This document shows, piece by piece, positions 10,279 to 26,742 of a stretch of DNA of 64,000 nucleotides. The translations under genes and the position numbers were made by a program. This DNA is from Solea solea (lineage: Eukaryota > Chordata > Actinopteri > Pleuronectiformes > Soleidae), in assembly GCF_958295425.1 (NCBI RefSeq), contig NC_081149.1, positions 21,623,964 through 21,687,963 on the forward strand, in the 5' to 3' direction. The first letter of the stretch is position 1, and the number at the start of each line of letters is the position of its first letter. The notes below the pieces were generated by a model. It was not told where the DNA came from. It did no database searches and saw only the letters and a program-made list of their open reading frames with translations.

Positions 10279-11380
10279 ATGGCTCAACTATCATTCCTGA
10301 GGGAGAACATGGAGCGTATCCAAGCAGTGGAGAATTCATTCGGTCCATCTGGGCGGCCTCTGTCTAAGCCGGGCCGGGTTCTGATGGGAGAGGGTCACCT
10401 GATGAAGCAGAACCGAAAGAAGACTGAGCCGAAGGTCTTCTTCCTCTTCAACGATATTCTGGTGTACGGCAGCGTGATTCTGAGCGGCCGCTGGCACACC
10501 AACCAGAGGATTATACCGCTAGGTGAGCGGCTCATCTCTTTCTCCTTTCTCCTACATTGCATTGCAGACAGACAACAGCTAGAATGTCACTGGATCAGAG
10601 ATATTTTATACGAGCAGAATATTTGCATCATGTTTTTGAATTTGTTGCTTTTGAGTTGATAGCAAATGCATCTACTGTAAAGTCTACTGACAACTTAAAG
10701 TGGTAAAGAGTCATCCCTAATTTTAAGCAACACTTCAGGCAACAGTGGCTGTTTTTAAATGTCCTATATAAATTATCCCTGACCTTGTTTTGCATTGTTT
10801 TAAATATGCCATGTTCACTGTGATTACAGAGGACATTCAGCTGGAGGACATGGAGGATGGTGTGGGATGTCAGAACCAGTGGTTGATCCGTACACCACAG
10901 AAGTCCTTCTTTGTGTCTGCTCCTTCTTACAAAGAGAAGCGGGCCTGGATGGACCACATCAAAGGCTGCTGTGACAGTCTGCTGAAGGGCGGCACCTGCC
11001 GGCCTGGCGCCACCTTTGCTATGTCTTGGATCCCGGATCGCGCTGCTTACAGATGCATGCGCTGCTTGAAGAGATTCACGGCCACCATTCGCCGACACCA
11101 CTGCAGGAAATGTGGCTTCGTGGTCTGCAATGCATGCTCCACGGCGCGGGAAGTGATAGACCACATTCACCCGACTAAGAAACTGAGAGTCTGCCGCCAC
11201 TGCCACTCAAAGAATGGAGAAGAGGAGATGTCTCGCAACAGGGTGGACAGCATAGGGAACTGCTTAGTGGTGGAGGATGTGGCATCATCAAGTGGTAGTG
11301 ATGAGGAAGAAGATGATATGATGTCATATCTCCCTCCCGGTAGCTGGGTGAACGCCGAGGTGGAAATCTGGGGACCATAA
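10279..11380 (+). CDS. PH and FYVE domain protein, phafin (PLEKHF) family, 264 aa
   Basis: Coding exons 10279-10522 and 10830-11380, joined in phase 1. Residues about 35-131 form a PH domain (GHLMKQNRKK... KVFFLFNDILVYGS... W121). Residues 148-206 are a FYVE zinc finger: WIPD at 148-151, ligands Cys157/160, 173/176, 181/184 and 203/206, and the PI3P-binding RRHHCR at 169-174. FYVE fingers bind phosphatidylinositol 3-phosphate on early endosomes; phafins act in endosome fusion, autophagy and apoptosis. The acidic SSGSDEEEDD tail is also phafin-like. The N-terminus AVENSFGPSGRPLSKPGRVL matches the phafin start. Sequence is clearly diverged from PLEKHF1 and PLEKHF2 as I remember them, so I leave the symbol empty; a third fish paralogue is likely. 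Confidence 0.9.
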
Positions 11381-11885
11381 CCTGGAACCTGGCACCTATT
11401 AATCCAGCAACCGCTGCAGCCTTATTGACCAAATGCATTATAATGAAGCACATTTGACTTTTGAATGGACTCAGTGATGAGAAAATGTTGATACAAAGCT
11501 GTTTTTGTAAATACAGTAAAAGTGTTTGAGATCATAATCAATTAATGTGGTCCAGTGAAGGGCACCCCACATTCCTTTTGCCTTGAGCCCCCAAAATCCC
11601 TTGAAACACCCCTGCTCATGGGCATCAGTGTACGGTAACATGATATATGATATATATATATACTGTATATATACATATATGTATGATTTGTACACATTTG
11701 CTGCTATCAATACTAGACTTTTTTACGCTTTACCTTTTTTTGTGTATTTAAGAGTATTTTTGTATATTTATTTATTTAAGAGTATGATAATTGTTGTTTG
11801 GAGTCAAAGGAACCCACAAGTTTGATTAAAATCATGTGTGTATGTATTAGTCACTGTTCACATGTGGATAATCATTTTTGAACAC

Positions 11886-11891
11886 AATAAA
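11886..11891 (+). promoter_or_regulatory. Polyadenylation signal of the phafin-like gene
   Basis: AATAAA about 500 bases after the stop codon, followed by GTGTCTGTTC about 30 bases on. An AT-dinucleotide stretch (11641-11680) lies in the 3' UTR. Confidence 0.65.
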
Positions 11892-13092
11892 AGCACTGAA
11901 AAACATGTCAAAGATGAGTGTCTGTTCAGATCATTTGAATGGTGAGTGTCGATGTATATATAGTTAGTATAGTATGTCAATATTTTCTTCGCTCTATGGT
12001 GGATTGTTCAAGTTTATTTGTTTAAAAATGTGTTTTCACAAATGGAAAAGAAAAAAGTAGGAGAAAATTATAAACAAAAGGCGAGACGATTAAAAGAACT
12101 ATTTGTAAGCAATGTTAAACATTTGCAATGTCAAAATGTATCTAAATTAAACATAAACTGAAAAAAGACTATGTAATCATGGGTCATGAATATAAATTCC
12201 CTCTGTAATTTTAATTATGTGGTTTATAAATACTGAATTGACTATAAGTCTAAATAGATATGAAGAGGTATTTATGCACAAACTTTATAGGAACATTCCA
12301 CTGACAGCAGACCACTCAACACGTAGAGCAGTGACATTTTATTGAGTTAAATTACCATGGTTTGGAATATGATTTTGATCCTTTTTAACTAGTCTGCATT
12401 TTATAACAAATCTAATTGCTACTTTAGAAATGTGTGGGTGGATTTCCATGGTTTTACTCAAAGAAAGTCTGAACAACATTTTCAACATTTCTGGTGCCGC
12501 CGTGGTTTACCGTTTTTTATAAACTTGTAATAATGCCAAATCTTTTCGTGAGAAGTTTCTTTGATTTTGATGTGACACCTGTTTGGCTCACGACTGAAGA
12601 AGGAAGTAAATGTCTTTTTAAAATTTTCCACAACAACAGCACTGATTCTTATCATTACCAGCACCCAGTCTCACAGACAGCGTCTCACAGAATTGTGACC
12701 TGGAGAGACCCACATTTGACAACAGCAACTCATGTTGTATCATTTAACAACAGATGTCTGGCAGATCAATGAATTTGGTTAACGAATGCTCAAAATTCAT
12801 GTGATTTTGTTCTACTTTAAATTGTACCTATGTCATTCACACTGGGCTAAAGGTTTGGACAAATGCAGAAATAATGAACTACCTTACTTCAAAGTGCTGG
12901 CTATCTTTGGCCTTTGACACTTAATGAGACGTTGATTTTTATTTATTTTATTTTACTTTATTTTAATTTGAATAGAATTTATAGTTTTTTTATTGTATGG
13001 CTGCTATTTCTAATTGTGTTTTTTATGATTTTTAATTTATTTTAAGCTGTTTTATCGAATTTTGAACCTTTTACTTATTATGCCTTTTATTT

Positions 13093-13155
13093 ATTCTGTA
13101 CAGCACTTTGGTCCACTGTGGTTTGTTTAAAGTGCTGGATTGGTTGGATTGGATT
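13093..13155 (+). repeat. Retroelement-like 3' tail, second copy
   Basis: Carries tgtacagcactttggtcca and ends in GGATTGGTTGGATTGG. It is related to 9840-9895. Both are in + orientation. Confidence 0.4.
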
Positions 13156-13234
13156 TGTATTCTATTGCGTAACTATTGTGGTTTATTTATTTAAATTCTG
13201 TTGTAAATTTGTATTTGTTGTAAATTTTGCATTT

Positions 13235-13333
13235 TACGCTGTTGCTGTGTGGATCACCCTCATCCACAATATCGTTGTACCCTAATGTGCAATGACAATA
13301 AAGTCTATTCTATTCTATTATATTCTATTCTAA
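13235..13333 (+). mobile_element. 3' end of a non-LTR retrotransposon with (TATTC)n tail
   Basis: The block CAATGACAATAAAGTC followed by a TATTC/TCTAT pentamer run is the usual 3' terminus of L2/CR1-like LINEs in fish. Only the tail is present; no reverse transcriptase frame lies upstream. Confidence 0.5.
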
Positions 13334-13379
13334 CTAGACGCAACAGGCATTCCGTACAGGAAGGAAATTTTATTTTAAA

Positions 13380-13433
13380 ATGGCGACATCTGTTGTCTGA
13401 ATGTTATACGTTGTCTGAATGTTATACTGTGCG
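13380..13433 (+). repeat. Short tandem duplication
   Basis: The unit TTGTCTGAATGTTATAC occurs twice with one base between copies. It looks like a recent slippage duplication. Confidence 0.75.
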
Positions 13434-13806
13434 TACAATTAAACCAGACTTTTTTTCCCCTTTGGGATGAAGCATTAGTCAGAATACAAGGGAGTTTACT
13501 GCTGTTTTAGTTCATCATCGTGGTAGTAAAAAAAAAGTAAAAAAAATTGATAAATAAACAATAATAATAATCACATTGATATGATATGATATTACTGTGT
13601 GTTTCTGATTACAAAAGCAAATGAATGCAATGGCACCTTATCTTTAAATGACACACTCAGCCTTCATACCTCTAACAAAGGCTATAGGGAAATAATATTA
13701 TATGACAATATGAATTTAGATGCCATTCATAGATGGCCTCTCTGACACAGCTCTCCTGTTTTTAATACAAAATGTTCATATATTTCTATATGTATATACT
13801 AAGAAT

Positions 13807-13966
13807 TTGTATTTGAATTCACAGCTTTTGCAGTTCTTCAAAATATATTTGTTTTGATATTACACCTGTTTGGCTCACACTGAAGAATGAAGTAAATGTC
13901 TGATTCTAATCGAAATTCTGGGAAATATATTTTTAAAAACCGCAAAAGCTGTGGATTCAAATACAA
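13807..13966. mobile_element. MITE-like inverted repeat, 44-bp arms
   Basis: Left arm 13807-13850 and right arm 13923-13966 are imperfect reverse complements sharing TTGTATTTGAAT, CACAGCTTTTGC and AAATATATTT. The 72-base spacer contains the segment shared with 12561-12614. No clear target-site duplication was seen, so it may be an old MITE. Confidence 0.65.
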
Positions 13967-14454
13967 CTTCTTGGATTAGAATATATGTATATAGACTATT
14001 TAAGAATTTAATTTAATTTAAGAAACATCTGATGTGGAAACCATTGAACAGTTTTTTCAAGTGTTCTCTGTATTCTGGTTTGACATACAATGACATACAG
14101 TTTTCCTACAATAATATTATATATATAAACATATATGGCCTTTATGCATAACTTTACTAATTATTTCCTGTCATTAAAAATAATGGATAAAAACAGACCA
14201 GACGACTGTACACATCTCTGTCTCATTCTTTCTGCTCATATAGTAATAGCCTTGCTCATTTGTGCTCCTTTGTGTTTACTTTAATTTTTATTTTATTTCT
14301 GTTTAATGTTCATGTACTAGAATAACCCAGCTTCTTGCTCACTTGAGTTATTCTACATGTTGTACCTAATAATGCAATAATTTCCCTGTTTTTCAAAATA
14401 AAGTTTTCTCGCGTCTCCTGTTGATGACGTAAAAGTTGCCTCTTCCGCTCCAGC

Positions 14455-14623
14455 TCGCGGCAGTAAACATGGCGGGTGGCTAACGTTGTCTTTTTGTAGT
14501 CATTCAGTCGGGATTGCGTTCGTATTCTTTTTCAGGACTCAAGCGGTACGCTTTAGTTTACAGTCGGCACCTAGTGCTGTGTGAGGAGGGCACCGCTCTC
14601 TGCATTTCTTAAGTAAATAAGAG
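14455..14623 (+). other. Probable wbp11 promoter edge and non-coding exon 1
   Basis: A GC-rich, TATA-less start follows the last AT-rich intergenic DNA. It contains AACATGGCGGG (14467-14477), a good match to the YY1 motif often found just after starts of housekeeping genes. A consensus-like donor (AGAG|gtaaat) is at 14623/14624, and the ATG exon follows at 15190. Exon 1 start is an estimate. Confidence 0.55.
14469..14483 (+). promoter_or_regulatory. Possible four-codon upstream ORF in the wbp11 leader
   Basis: ATG GCG GGT GGC TAA lies inside the YY1-like motif, 5' to the main start in the spliced leader. It would be a minimal uORF if transcription begins upstream of 14469; if transcription begins within the YY1 motif, as it often does, it is not in the mRNA. 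Confidence 0.35.
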
Positions 14624-15212
14624 GTAAATATAAGTTTCTCCCTTATGCTAACGATGGCCTAGCTACAAGTGCATGCTAGCGTACCTAGCTAACCTGCCAG
14701 CCAAATGATGTATTTCACATTATCGTATATATTTCCATCATACTCAAACACACTGTCTTTATAATGTCCGTTAGTCCCGTAATATAACCCCAGTCCTCCC
14801 TTGCATATCTATGATTCACTGCATGTTTAATAAGCATGCGTTGACTGTCACTTTTGTGTTACCTTGCTAAACAGTAGTAGCTAACGTCAGTAAAAAGTGT
14901 ATTTTTTTCTTCATTATTGCGTAGTTATATATTCTCAATAGTTAGAATTTCAACAACCCCTCAAATATGGCACGGCAGTGTAATAATAAGTAACTTGTAG
15001 TGGTTCATGTTCTAGAGTTAAACAATAAATCTGCAACAACTATGCTTGAGTCCTTGCCTTTCACACTACCTGTCTTTCAGTCCCTAATTTGTGATTATTG
15101 TTGTTTATACTTTTTATCTAACATTGGTTGGATTTATGGTGTCAGTGTATTTGCTGCTTTAATTTCATTGGTGTTTTCCCCCTTGACAGGGTAAAAGAGA
15201 CACATCGCCAAC

Positions 15213-18200
15213 ATGGGGCGACGCTCAACCTCCTCCACCAAGAGTGGGAAATTTATGAATCCCACCGACCAGGCTAGTAAGTATAGATCATTTGTGAGAG
15301 CTGCCTTCTCTGACACCTACCTGCTGAATAACATGATGTATTGCCATGTTTCCACTGATGTAAGATTTAAGATTGATAATGAGTGTTCTTATTCTCTCCC
15401 TCTCTTATAGGAAAGGAAGCCAGGAAGAGGGAGCTAAAGAAGGTACTCATGGCCTTGAATTATACGATTTTTCTTTGTTTGTGTTATTGTTTTGTTAACA
15501 TGCTCCTTTGTTTGTGAATATTCCTACTAGAACAAGAAGCAGAGAATGATGGTGAGGGCAGCAGTGCTGAAGATGAAGGACCCCAGACAGATCATCAGGG
15601 ACATGGAAAAGCTAGATGAAATGGGTGAGAGGCCTGAAATTGCATGATGTTATTTGAGGAAATGTGCATTTTATAAAGTCTTATATCATAAAGTATAAAT
15701 GTGTACTATCTGTAGTCTTAACTGTATTACGACAAATATAGTCTCTATAGAGATTGCATATTTCTTAGAAACATGTAACTTGACTTGTCACTTTTCTAAA
15801 ATATGTGTGTTTTCAAATATCATTAAATATTTGTGGCTTTTAAAACACATCTCTTCTGTAATATATTTGACAGAATTTAACCCAGTTCAGCAGCCCCTTC
15901 TAAATGAGAAGGTGTTGAGGGACAAGAGGAAGAAGCTCCGTGAGACATTTGAACGCATTGTCCGTCTGTACGAGAGGGAGAATCCGGACACTTACAAGGA
16001 GCTACGCAAATTGGAATTAGACTATGAGACCAAACGTGGCCAGCTGGCTCTCTATTTTGACTCAGTCAAGGTCTGTATATGTTTTTTTGTTATTGTTTTG
16101 ATGCCTATGTGTATTTTTAACTTACATGTATGTAACCTCTATTAAAATAAAAAAAGACATACAGCTCCATAGTTGTTAATACCAAGGTTTTGATTAATTT
16201 TTGGTGTTGAAATTATTTACCTTAAAACATCACTATGTCTGTGCCTAAAATAAATGAAATTCAGCACTTAATGCTGCAGCTTCTCTTAATTGCCTGGCTT
16301 TATTGCCCTGGTTTGGTCACTATTCTTGACAATTGTGTGTATCTTGCCCTGTTTTTCAGAATGCAGAGTCTGTGGAGGTTGACAGTATCCCTTTACCAGA
16401 TATGCCTCATGCCCCCTCAAATATCCACATCCAGGACATCCCATTACCGGGGGCTCAACCTCCATCTATATTAAAGAAGATCTCCACTTTTGGGTATACT
16501 GAGTTTCAGCAGTTTAATTCAGCATAAGATGTTACTATTTGTTATTGTGCCACTAAGGGAATTCTCTTTTCCTGTATCTCAGTAAAGGGCCTCTCTCATC
16601 TACTGGACCAGTGTTGGCAACAGTACCTGGTGTACCACGTTTACCTCCGGGGAAGAAGCCCCCTGGCCCCCCTCCTGGGCCTCCACCTCCACAGGTCCTC
16701 GCATTGTATGGCATTCCTTCTCGACGAGTTTATGGCACAGAAGCAGGTAACATACAAACGTTCCCCTAATTCCAATATTTCAGTTTTTTGATCAAAGTTC
16801 CCTTTCAAAATTGTGACTTGTGCATTTACGTTCACATTTTTGTCTGTCACTCTTTACTCATTTTGTTCTCTTTTTTTCCTCAAAAGAGCCTTCCATTCCT
16901 GGTTTAGAGAAGGATTCTTTGATGGAGTTGGGAAGAGATCAGGATAGTGGCAGCGAGAGCGACCGAGATCGGGATGATCTGGACGATGATGACAGTGACT
17001 CTGAAGAGGACAGTGAAGAAGAGAGAAATGAAGGGAACGATGGAGACCACAGAATGAGTGTGGACAGGCAGGATGATAAGAGAGAAAGGGAGGAGGATAG
17101 AGACAGAATTGAAAGACATGCTGGTGAGGGTCTGTTCAGCATATTTTGCAACATTTCAACTATAACAGTGTTTTGTGTCATTTGTTTTACAGACCTATTG
17201 GATTTATATATACTATGGTGCTCAGTTGTACTGGCATCCAACCTGACATATTTTCAGAAAAACTGTGCTGATCAAAATGTGTCTTCTCACATTAATACGC
17301 TCTTTTGATTAACATTTCAATGTCCAAATGCTTTAGGACGCAGTGTACGTTTCGCAGACATGCCTGCTGAGGTACCCCGTGAAGGAAAGAAGAAGAAAAA
17401 GAGGCTGGTAAAGAAAACCAAAGCTATCACCCCTCTGCAGGCCATGATGTTAAGGATGGCAGGTACTGTATCGTAATAATGTCACTACTGCATACTGTGA
17501 TAGTACGCTCCGTTTTCTCTTTCTGATGTTGTGTTATTGTTATTTCCTTTTCTTCAGGACAGTCAGTACCTGAAGAGGAGGAAGAAGAAGAGGTAGAGGA
17601 GGAATACACAGATGACTCAGACGGCTCAGACATTGAGGACCGGGGACCACCTGGGGACAGTCAGCCCCATCTCATGGTCAATCAGCGTTTACCCCCTCCT
17701 GGTGGGCCTGTGGGACAGCAAGGGCCTCCACACTTGCAAGGTCCACCAATGGCTGGACCTCCACCACTGGGCCCACCCCCAGCTCCTCCCATGAGGCCTC
17801 CTGGTCCACCCTCTGGCCCACCTCCTGGCCCACCACCAGGTTAGATAAAACATTTCTACCTATTAAATGATAAACAGTATAAACATTCTATTCTGGATTG
17901 GATACTGGAATGCAATGCAGTTCCTGATGTTTTGGGGCAGGGCCATACTTTCTGTTTCCACTGTGGTCGACTATGTTCTGCATGACAATTTTATCATCTG
18001 CTCCATTTCTGCTGTGGTCCACGCAGATGAGCACACCTAAAGTTTGAGTCCTTGCTTAGTGCATGTGCTAACTGTGCATGCTAGACTCTTTCTTGTCTTG
18101 TTGGTTAGTCAAAACAGACATCGAAGAAGATGGTAACCACGGAGACTTGCTTCTTCTTTCCTTCACTGGTACCTACACACGTACCACTCGGGAGAACATA

Positions 18201-19549
18201 TATACATGTACTTACAAAGAACATACAAAACGGGCCAAGCTCTTCACAACTGGAATGGAATGTGACATCGAGTACACATGCACAAATGTTAAGCAACTTT
18301 CTACAGACATGTAATGTGGAAAGTATGACCCATCCCTTGAGGATGTTGTTGTTGTATTCATCCATATGTGCACAATTCATCATTTATTTGACCCATTCTG
18401 TTATCTTTAGGTGCGCCTCCATTCTTGAGACCTCCTGGTATGCCTGGAGGCATTAGGGGTCCAATGCCTCGCCTTCTGCCACCTGGACCTCCACCTGGTC
18501 GACCTCCTGGTCCGCCACCAGGCCCCCCTCCTGGCCTGCCTCCAGGCCCCCCTCCACGTGGACCCCCACCCAGACTACCACCCCCAGCTCCACCAGGTAC
18601 ACATGTGTGCAGTGTGTGTATGTGAGAATGTCTGTGAAACCACATACAGTATATAATAATGTGAGCGCATGAACACGTGGCGGGGAAACAAAAATAAATT
18701 ATGTCACACAGCATTACCTGGAAATGTATATATTTATTTTAAATTCTTTTACTGCTCAGCAATTGCATATTTAGTGTTTACGTTCATGGAAAATGTATAC
18801 ATCAATGGAGAAGGCAACTTTTTCTTGAATGTCTCTTCAAATTAAAAACTGTCTTGTATCTCTGTACAGGTATCCCACCTCCACCACCAAGAGCAGGAGG
18901 CCCCCCGCGTCCATTAGCACCACCACCCTCCCTCTTCCCTCCACCTCTCACCACCAATGTGCTCAGTGCTCCTCCCAGCATTGTCCAGCGGCAAAAGGGC
19001 TCAGGACCCAACCAGGACGGTTCACAGAGCTTACCACCCCCTGCCATGCCCATGCGTCCGGGTGTCATGCAGATGCCACCTCCCCCAGGAACAGCTGCTG
19101 CCTCGATGGGCAACAATCCTGGCAACAACCCCCCAGGCCACCACCACACTGCCACAATCGAAAAACGAGCCAACATCACCTCGGTCGCAGCTGCAGGAGG
19201 TGGCATGGCAGCGGGTGCTGGCCCTGGTGGGGCCACCATCTCTGCCAAACCTCAGATCATCAATCCAAAGACGGAGGTTACTCGCTTTGTGCCCACAGCA
19301 CTACGCGTGCGTAGGGACAAGAGTGGGGCAATGCATGGGGCAGCACCAGGGCCTCTGGAGAAAGCAGGTAGAAGTATTGGAGGAAGAAGAGTAGATGAGG
19401 GTATTGGAGGTGGCCATGGGCAGAAACACCAGGCAATGGCTGCTCCAAAGTCCAACCCCGCCCAGATTGGTGCTATGCCGCAGCCGAGCATGAAGACTAA
19501 GGACCAGGTGTATGAAGCCTTTATGAGGGAGATGGAGGGACTCCTCTGA
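15213..19549 (+). CDS. wbp11: WW domain-binding protein 11, 731 aa
   Basis: Nuclear proline-rich protein that binds splicing factor WW domains (PQBP1) and protein phosphatase 1, needed for pre-mRNA splicing. Eleven coding exons: 15213-15276, 15411-15442, 15531-15624, 15874-16070, 16360-16493, 16583-16746, 16887-17123, 17337-17462, 17558-17839, 18411-18596, 18870-19549. The N-terminus MGRRSTSSTKSGKFMNPTDQ and the basic KEARKRELKK segment are diagnostic of the family. Residues about 229-307 are acidic and Asp/Glu/Arg-rich. SVRFAD (310-315) is the RVxF-type PP1 docking motif. From about 378 to 560 the chain is mostly PPGPPP repeats, the WW ligands. The end DQVYEAFMREMEGLL is conserved. It is longer than human WBP11 (about 640) mainly through the proline and glycine-rich parts. 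Confidence 0.95.
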
Positions 19550-19629
19550 GACTCATGACGGCTTGGAGGGAAATGTCCAGTGAGGCTCTGTGTTTTCTAT
19601 CCTCAAGGCATTTGGCTCGAGCAGTATGC

Positions 19630-19765
19630 CAGTGTTTCTCCATCCTGGTCCTCTGGACCCACTGCTCTGCAATGGTTTAGATGTTTCCCTGCTCCAACAT
19701 ACCTGAGTCAAATGGTCTGCTCATGCAGGGCAGTGGGTCCCGAGGACCAGGATTGAGAGACACTG
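19630..19765. mobile_element. hAT-type MITE in the wbp11 3' UTR
   Basis: Ends CAGTGTTTCTC (19630-19640) and GAGAGACACTG (19755-19765) form an 11-bp terminal inverted repeat with the CAGTG start usual for hAT ends. Inside, CCATCCTGGTCCTCTGGACC pairs with the reverse complement of the 19726-19754 block. The 8-bp target duplication is not recognisable, so the insertion is old. It lies about 80 bases after the stop codon and before the poly(A) signal. Confidence 0.75.
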
Positions 19766-20157
19766 CCTTAAGTAAACCAAGCAAGGCTGCTCTATTCTCA
19801 TCACTGGTCCACATCTGGTGTAACCTCATTTGATCAGGATAATTTTTCTGTTGCATCAAGAAACAATGTGAACTTGGTTTACATAATCTGATTATGTATG
19901 CCATTGGGAGCATTTAGGCTTGTTGGTATTCCATTAGGTTACCCATTAAAAAAAATTAAATACTGCACTACCAAGTGTTATGACATGTTTTTTTTTTTTC
20001 ATCAGCCAACTGTCATTTGGCATGACTAGAAAATAGATTTTTGTATGACGTTTGCTGTCAACTCTGTATTTTATCAGTTATCTCAGTTGTTCAACAGTGT
20101 GAAATGTTTGTCAACAACTGACAGAATACATGTTTGAAACTGTTTGAAATGCAGCTA

Positions 20158-20163
20158 AATAAA
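20158..20163 (+). promoter_or_regulatory. wbp11 polyadenylation signal
   Basis: AATAAA 609 bases after the stop, followed by a TGTGTGTGTG stretch at about 20212, a likely downstream element. Only about 260 bases separate it from the ddx47 ATG. Confidence 0.7.
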
Positions 20164-20424
20164 TACTTCAGAATGTTTTTACTTCATGCTTCACTGTGGC
20201 GTAATATTATTGTGTGTGTGTGAGAATCCACTGCAAACTGTATTTTATAAATGATAAATATTGTATTCAAAATACAATATCATTTACTTTCTGTATATAC
20301 CCGTGTATTTTTGTTATGCCTTCTAGCTTAGTAATACAATTCCCATCATCCATTGCTCGAGCTCGTGCTCGCGCTTCCGCATCTGCGCATTGCTGATCTG
20401 ACGACACGTTGGGAAGGAAGCAGC

Positions 20425-25573
<5,149 letters not shown>

Positions 25574-25771
25574 AGCCTCCCACATCAACAGACTGTACAT
25601 AACCGCAACATCAATGCCATCCCTGTTTTTGGTCTAAAACTAGATTATGACAACAGCATGTTTTTCCAGCATTTAGTATGAAAGCAAATGTCTATTTAAT
25701 TACAGAAACATGCCTTTGCTCTCCTCCTTCCTTCCTTCTTTGGATTTTTTTTTTCTCTCTCCCCCATTTGT

Positions 25772-25777
25772 AATAAA
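25772..25777 (+). promoter_or_regulatory. ddx47 polyadenylation signal
   Basis: AATAAA 199 bases after the stop codon, with a TTGTTTGTGGTG downstream element at about 25801. Confidence 0.7.
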
Positions 25778-26400
25778 ATACCACTGTAAAACCAAATGCT
25801 TGTTTGTGGTGGAGTGATGTATGATTGTGTTGAGCTGCTGTGTCACTTTCAGACACAAGAGGGCAGTGTTTGAGTTTACATCATTCATAATTCAAAACAC
25901 CAAGGATTCAACAATACTTTTGATGTAACACATGGCTAAAGAAATGACATCCAGGTTAAAATATTTTGTCCTGATTACCAAAGAATAATTCTGATTTCAG
26001 TACTGAGCAAAAACAAATGTGGCATTAACCGAAGTTTAACTTGCAAAATGAAATTAATATGTAAATTACCCGGTGGGACATCATATGTGAATTGCTTATT
26101 TAATTTCTTTCCTCCGAACAAATATGTTTCTTTCACTGGTAAACACTGCAGAAAAGCAACGGTTGAAATGTGCATAGTTTTCCATGAATCTCATTGGTTT
26201 GGAGGAAATTTTGGGGGGATGGTTTATTCCAGCCAATCACGGAGAGGGTGAGAGAAAGACCGCAAAGTGACAGACCAATTGTGTCCATCGTGCTCTCAGT
26301 GCAAGGGGGGTGCTGTGCATAGATATTAGGTAGATATCCGAGTTTTATTTTTCAACGCCTCCGCTACACTCAAAATACATATCTCACTGTGTCCACTCGG
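25778..26400. other. ddx47-myh10 intergenic DNA and myh10 promoter area
   Basis: No gene seen. Two CCAAT-type sites occur, CATTGG (reverse, near 26190) and GCCAATCA (near 26232). Together with the rise in GC and CpG after 26340 they suggest that myh10 transcription begins in about 26330-26500. Confidence 0.5.
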
Positions 26401-26742
26401 GAGTCTGAAGCCACGGTTCTCCTCAGGTGAAGCATACCAGTGTGGAGTTATTGATTATTGATCTGCATGGTGACTTTCTGTGTCAGCTCAGCGCACCGGA
26501 GGAAGGCGGGAGCAGCAGCAACAGCAGCAGCAGTAGCGGTCAAGTCTGCTCGGTTAGGAGGGGCAGCACTGAGCACTGAGCCTGACTGAGGTGGTGCATT
26601 CCAGAGCCCCACATACATGCCTGCGTTTCAACTGTGAGTCGCAGCCAGTCGCACACAGGTTCGCGTCACGGCTGGACCGAACAACGAAGGGAACGGGGTT
26701 TGACTGCTGCTGCTTCTGCTGCTCATTCGCTCTCTACACCTG
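26400..26742 (+). other. Probable non-coding exon 1 of myh10
   Basis: CpG-containing, CAG/GCT-rich leader sequence ends in a consensus donor, CTG|gtaagt, at 26742/26743. The next exon on this strand carries the myh10 ATG. A non-coding first exon and long first intron is the known MYH10 arrangement. The 5' end is a guess. Confidence 0.6.

Larger units (their letters stand above)
11892..14455. other. Intergenic region between the phafin-like gene and wbp11
   Basis: About 2.6 kb of AT-rich DNA with no recognised gene. It contains a duplicated 50-base segment (12561-12614 and 13851-13902), the inverted repeat at 13807-13966 and retroelement tails around 13093-13333. Nothing coding could be supported. 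Confidence 0.5.

Noticed and set aside
10628..11206. 192-residue open frame on the - strand
   Set aside because: It is the antisense shadow of the phafin-like FYVE exon; the + strand reads a complete zinc finger.
18802..19248. 148-residue Gly/Pro/Ala-rich open frame on the - strand
   Set aside because: Reverse reading of the proline-rich last wbp11 exon; GC-rich repeat coding keeps other frames open by chance.
18829..19394. Two further + strand frames in the last wbp11 exon
   Set aside because: Overlap the true wbp11 frame in shifted phases and have no conserved features; only the frame ending VYEAFMREMEGLL joins in phase with upstream exons.
20353..20424. Upstream in-frame start for ddx47
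   Set aside because: The extra 24 residues are not conserved-looking, and the ATG at 20425 gives the MADDD start with acidic N-terminus typical of the family.
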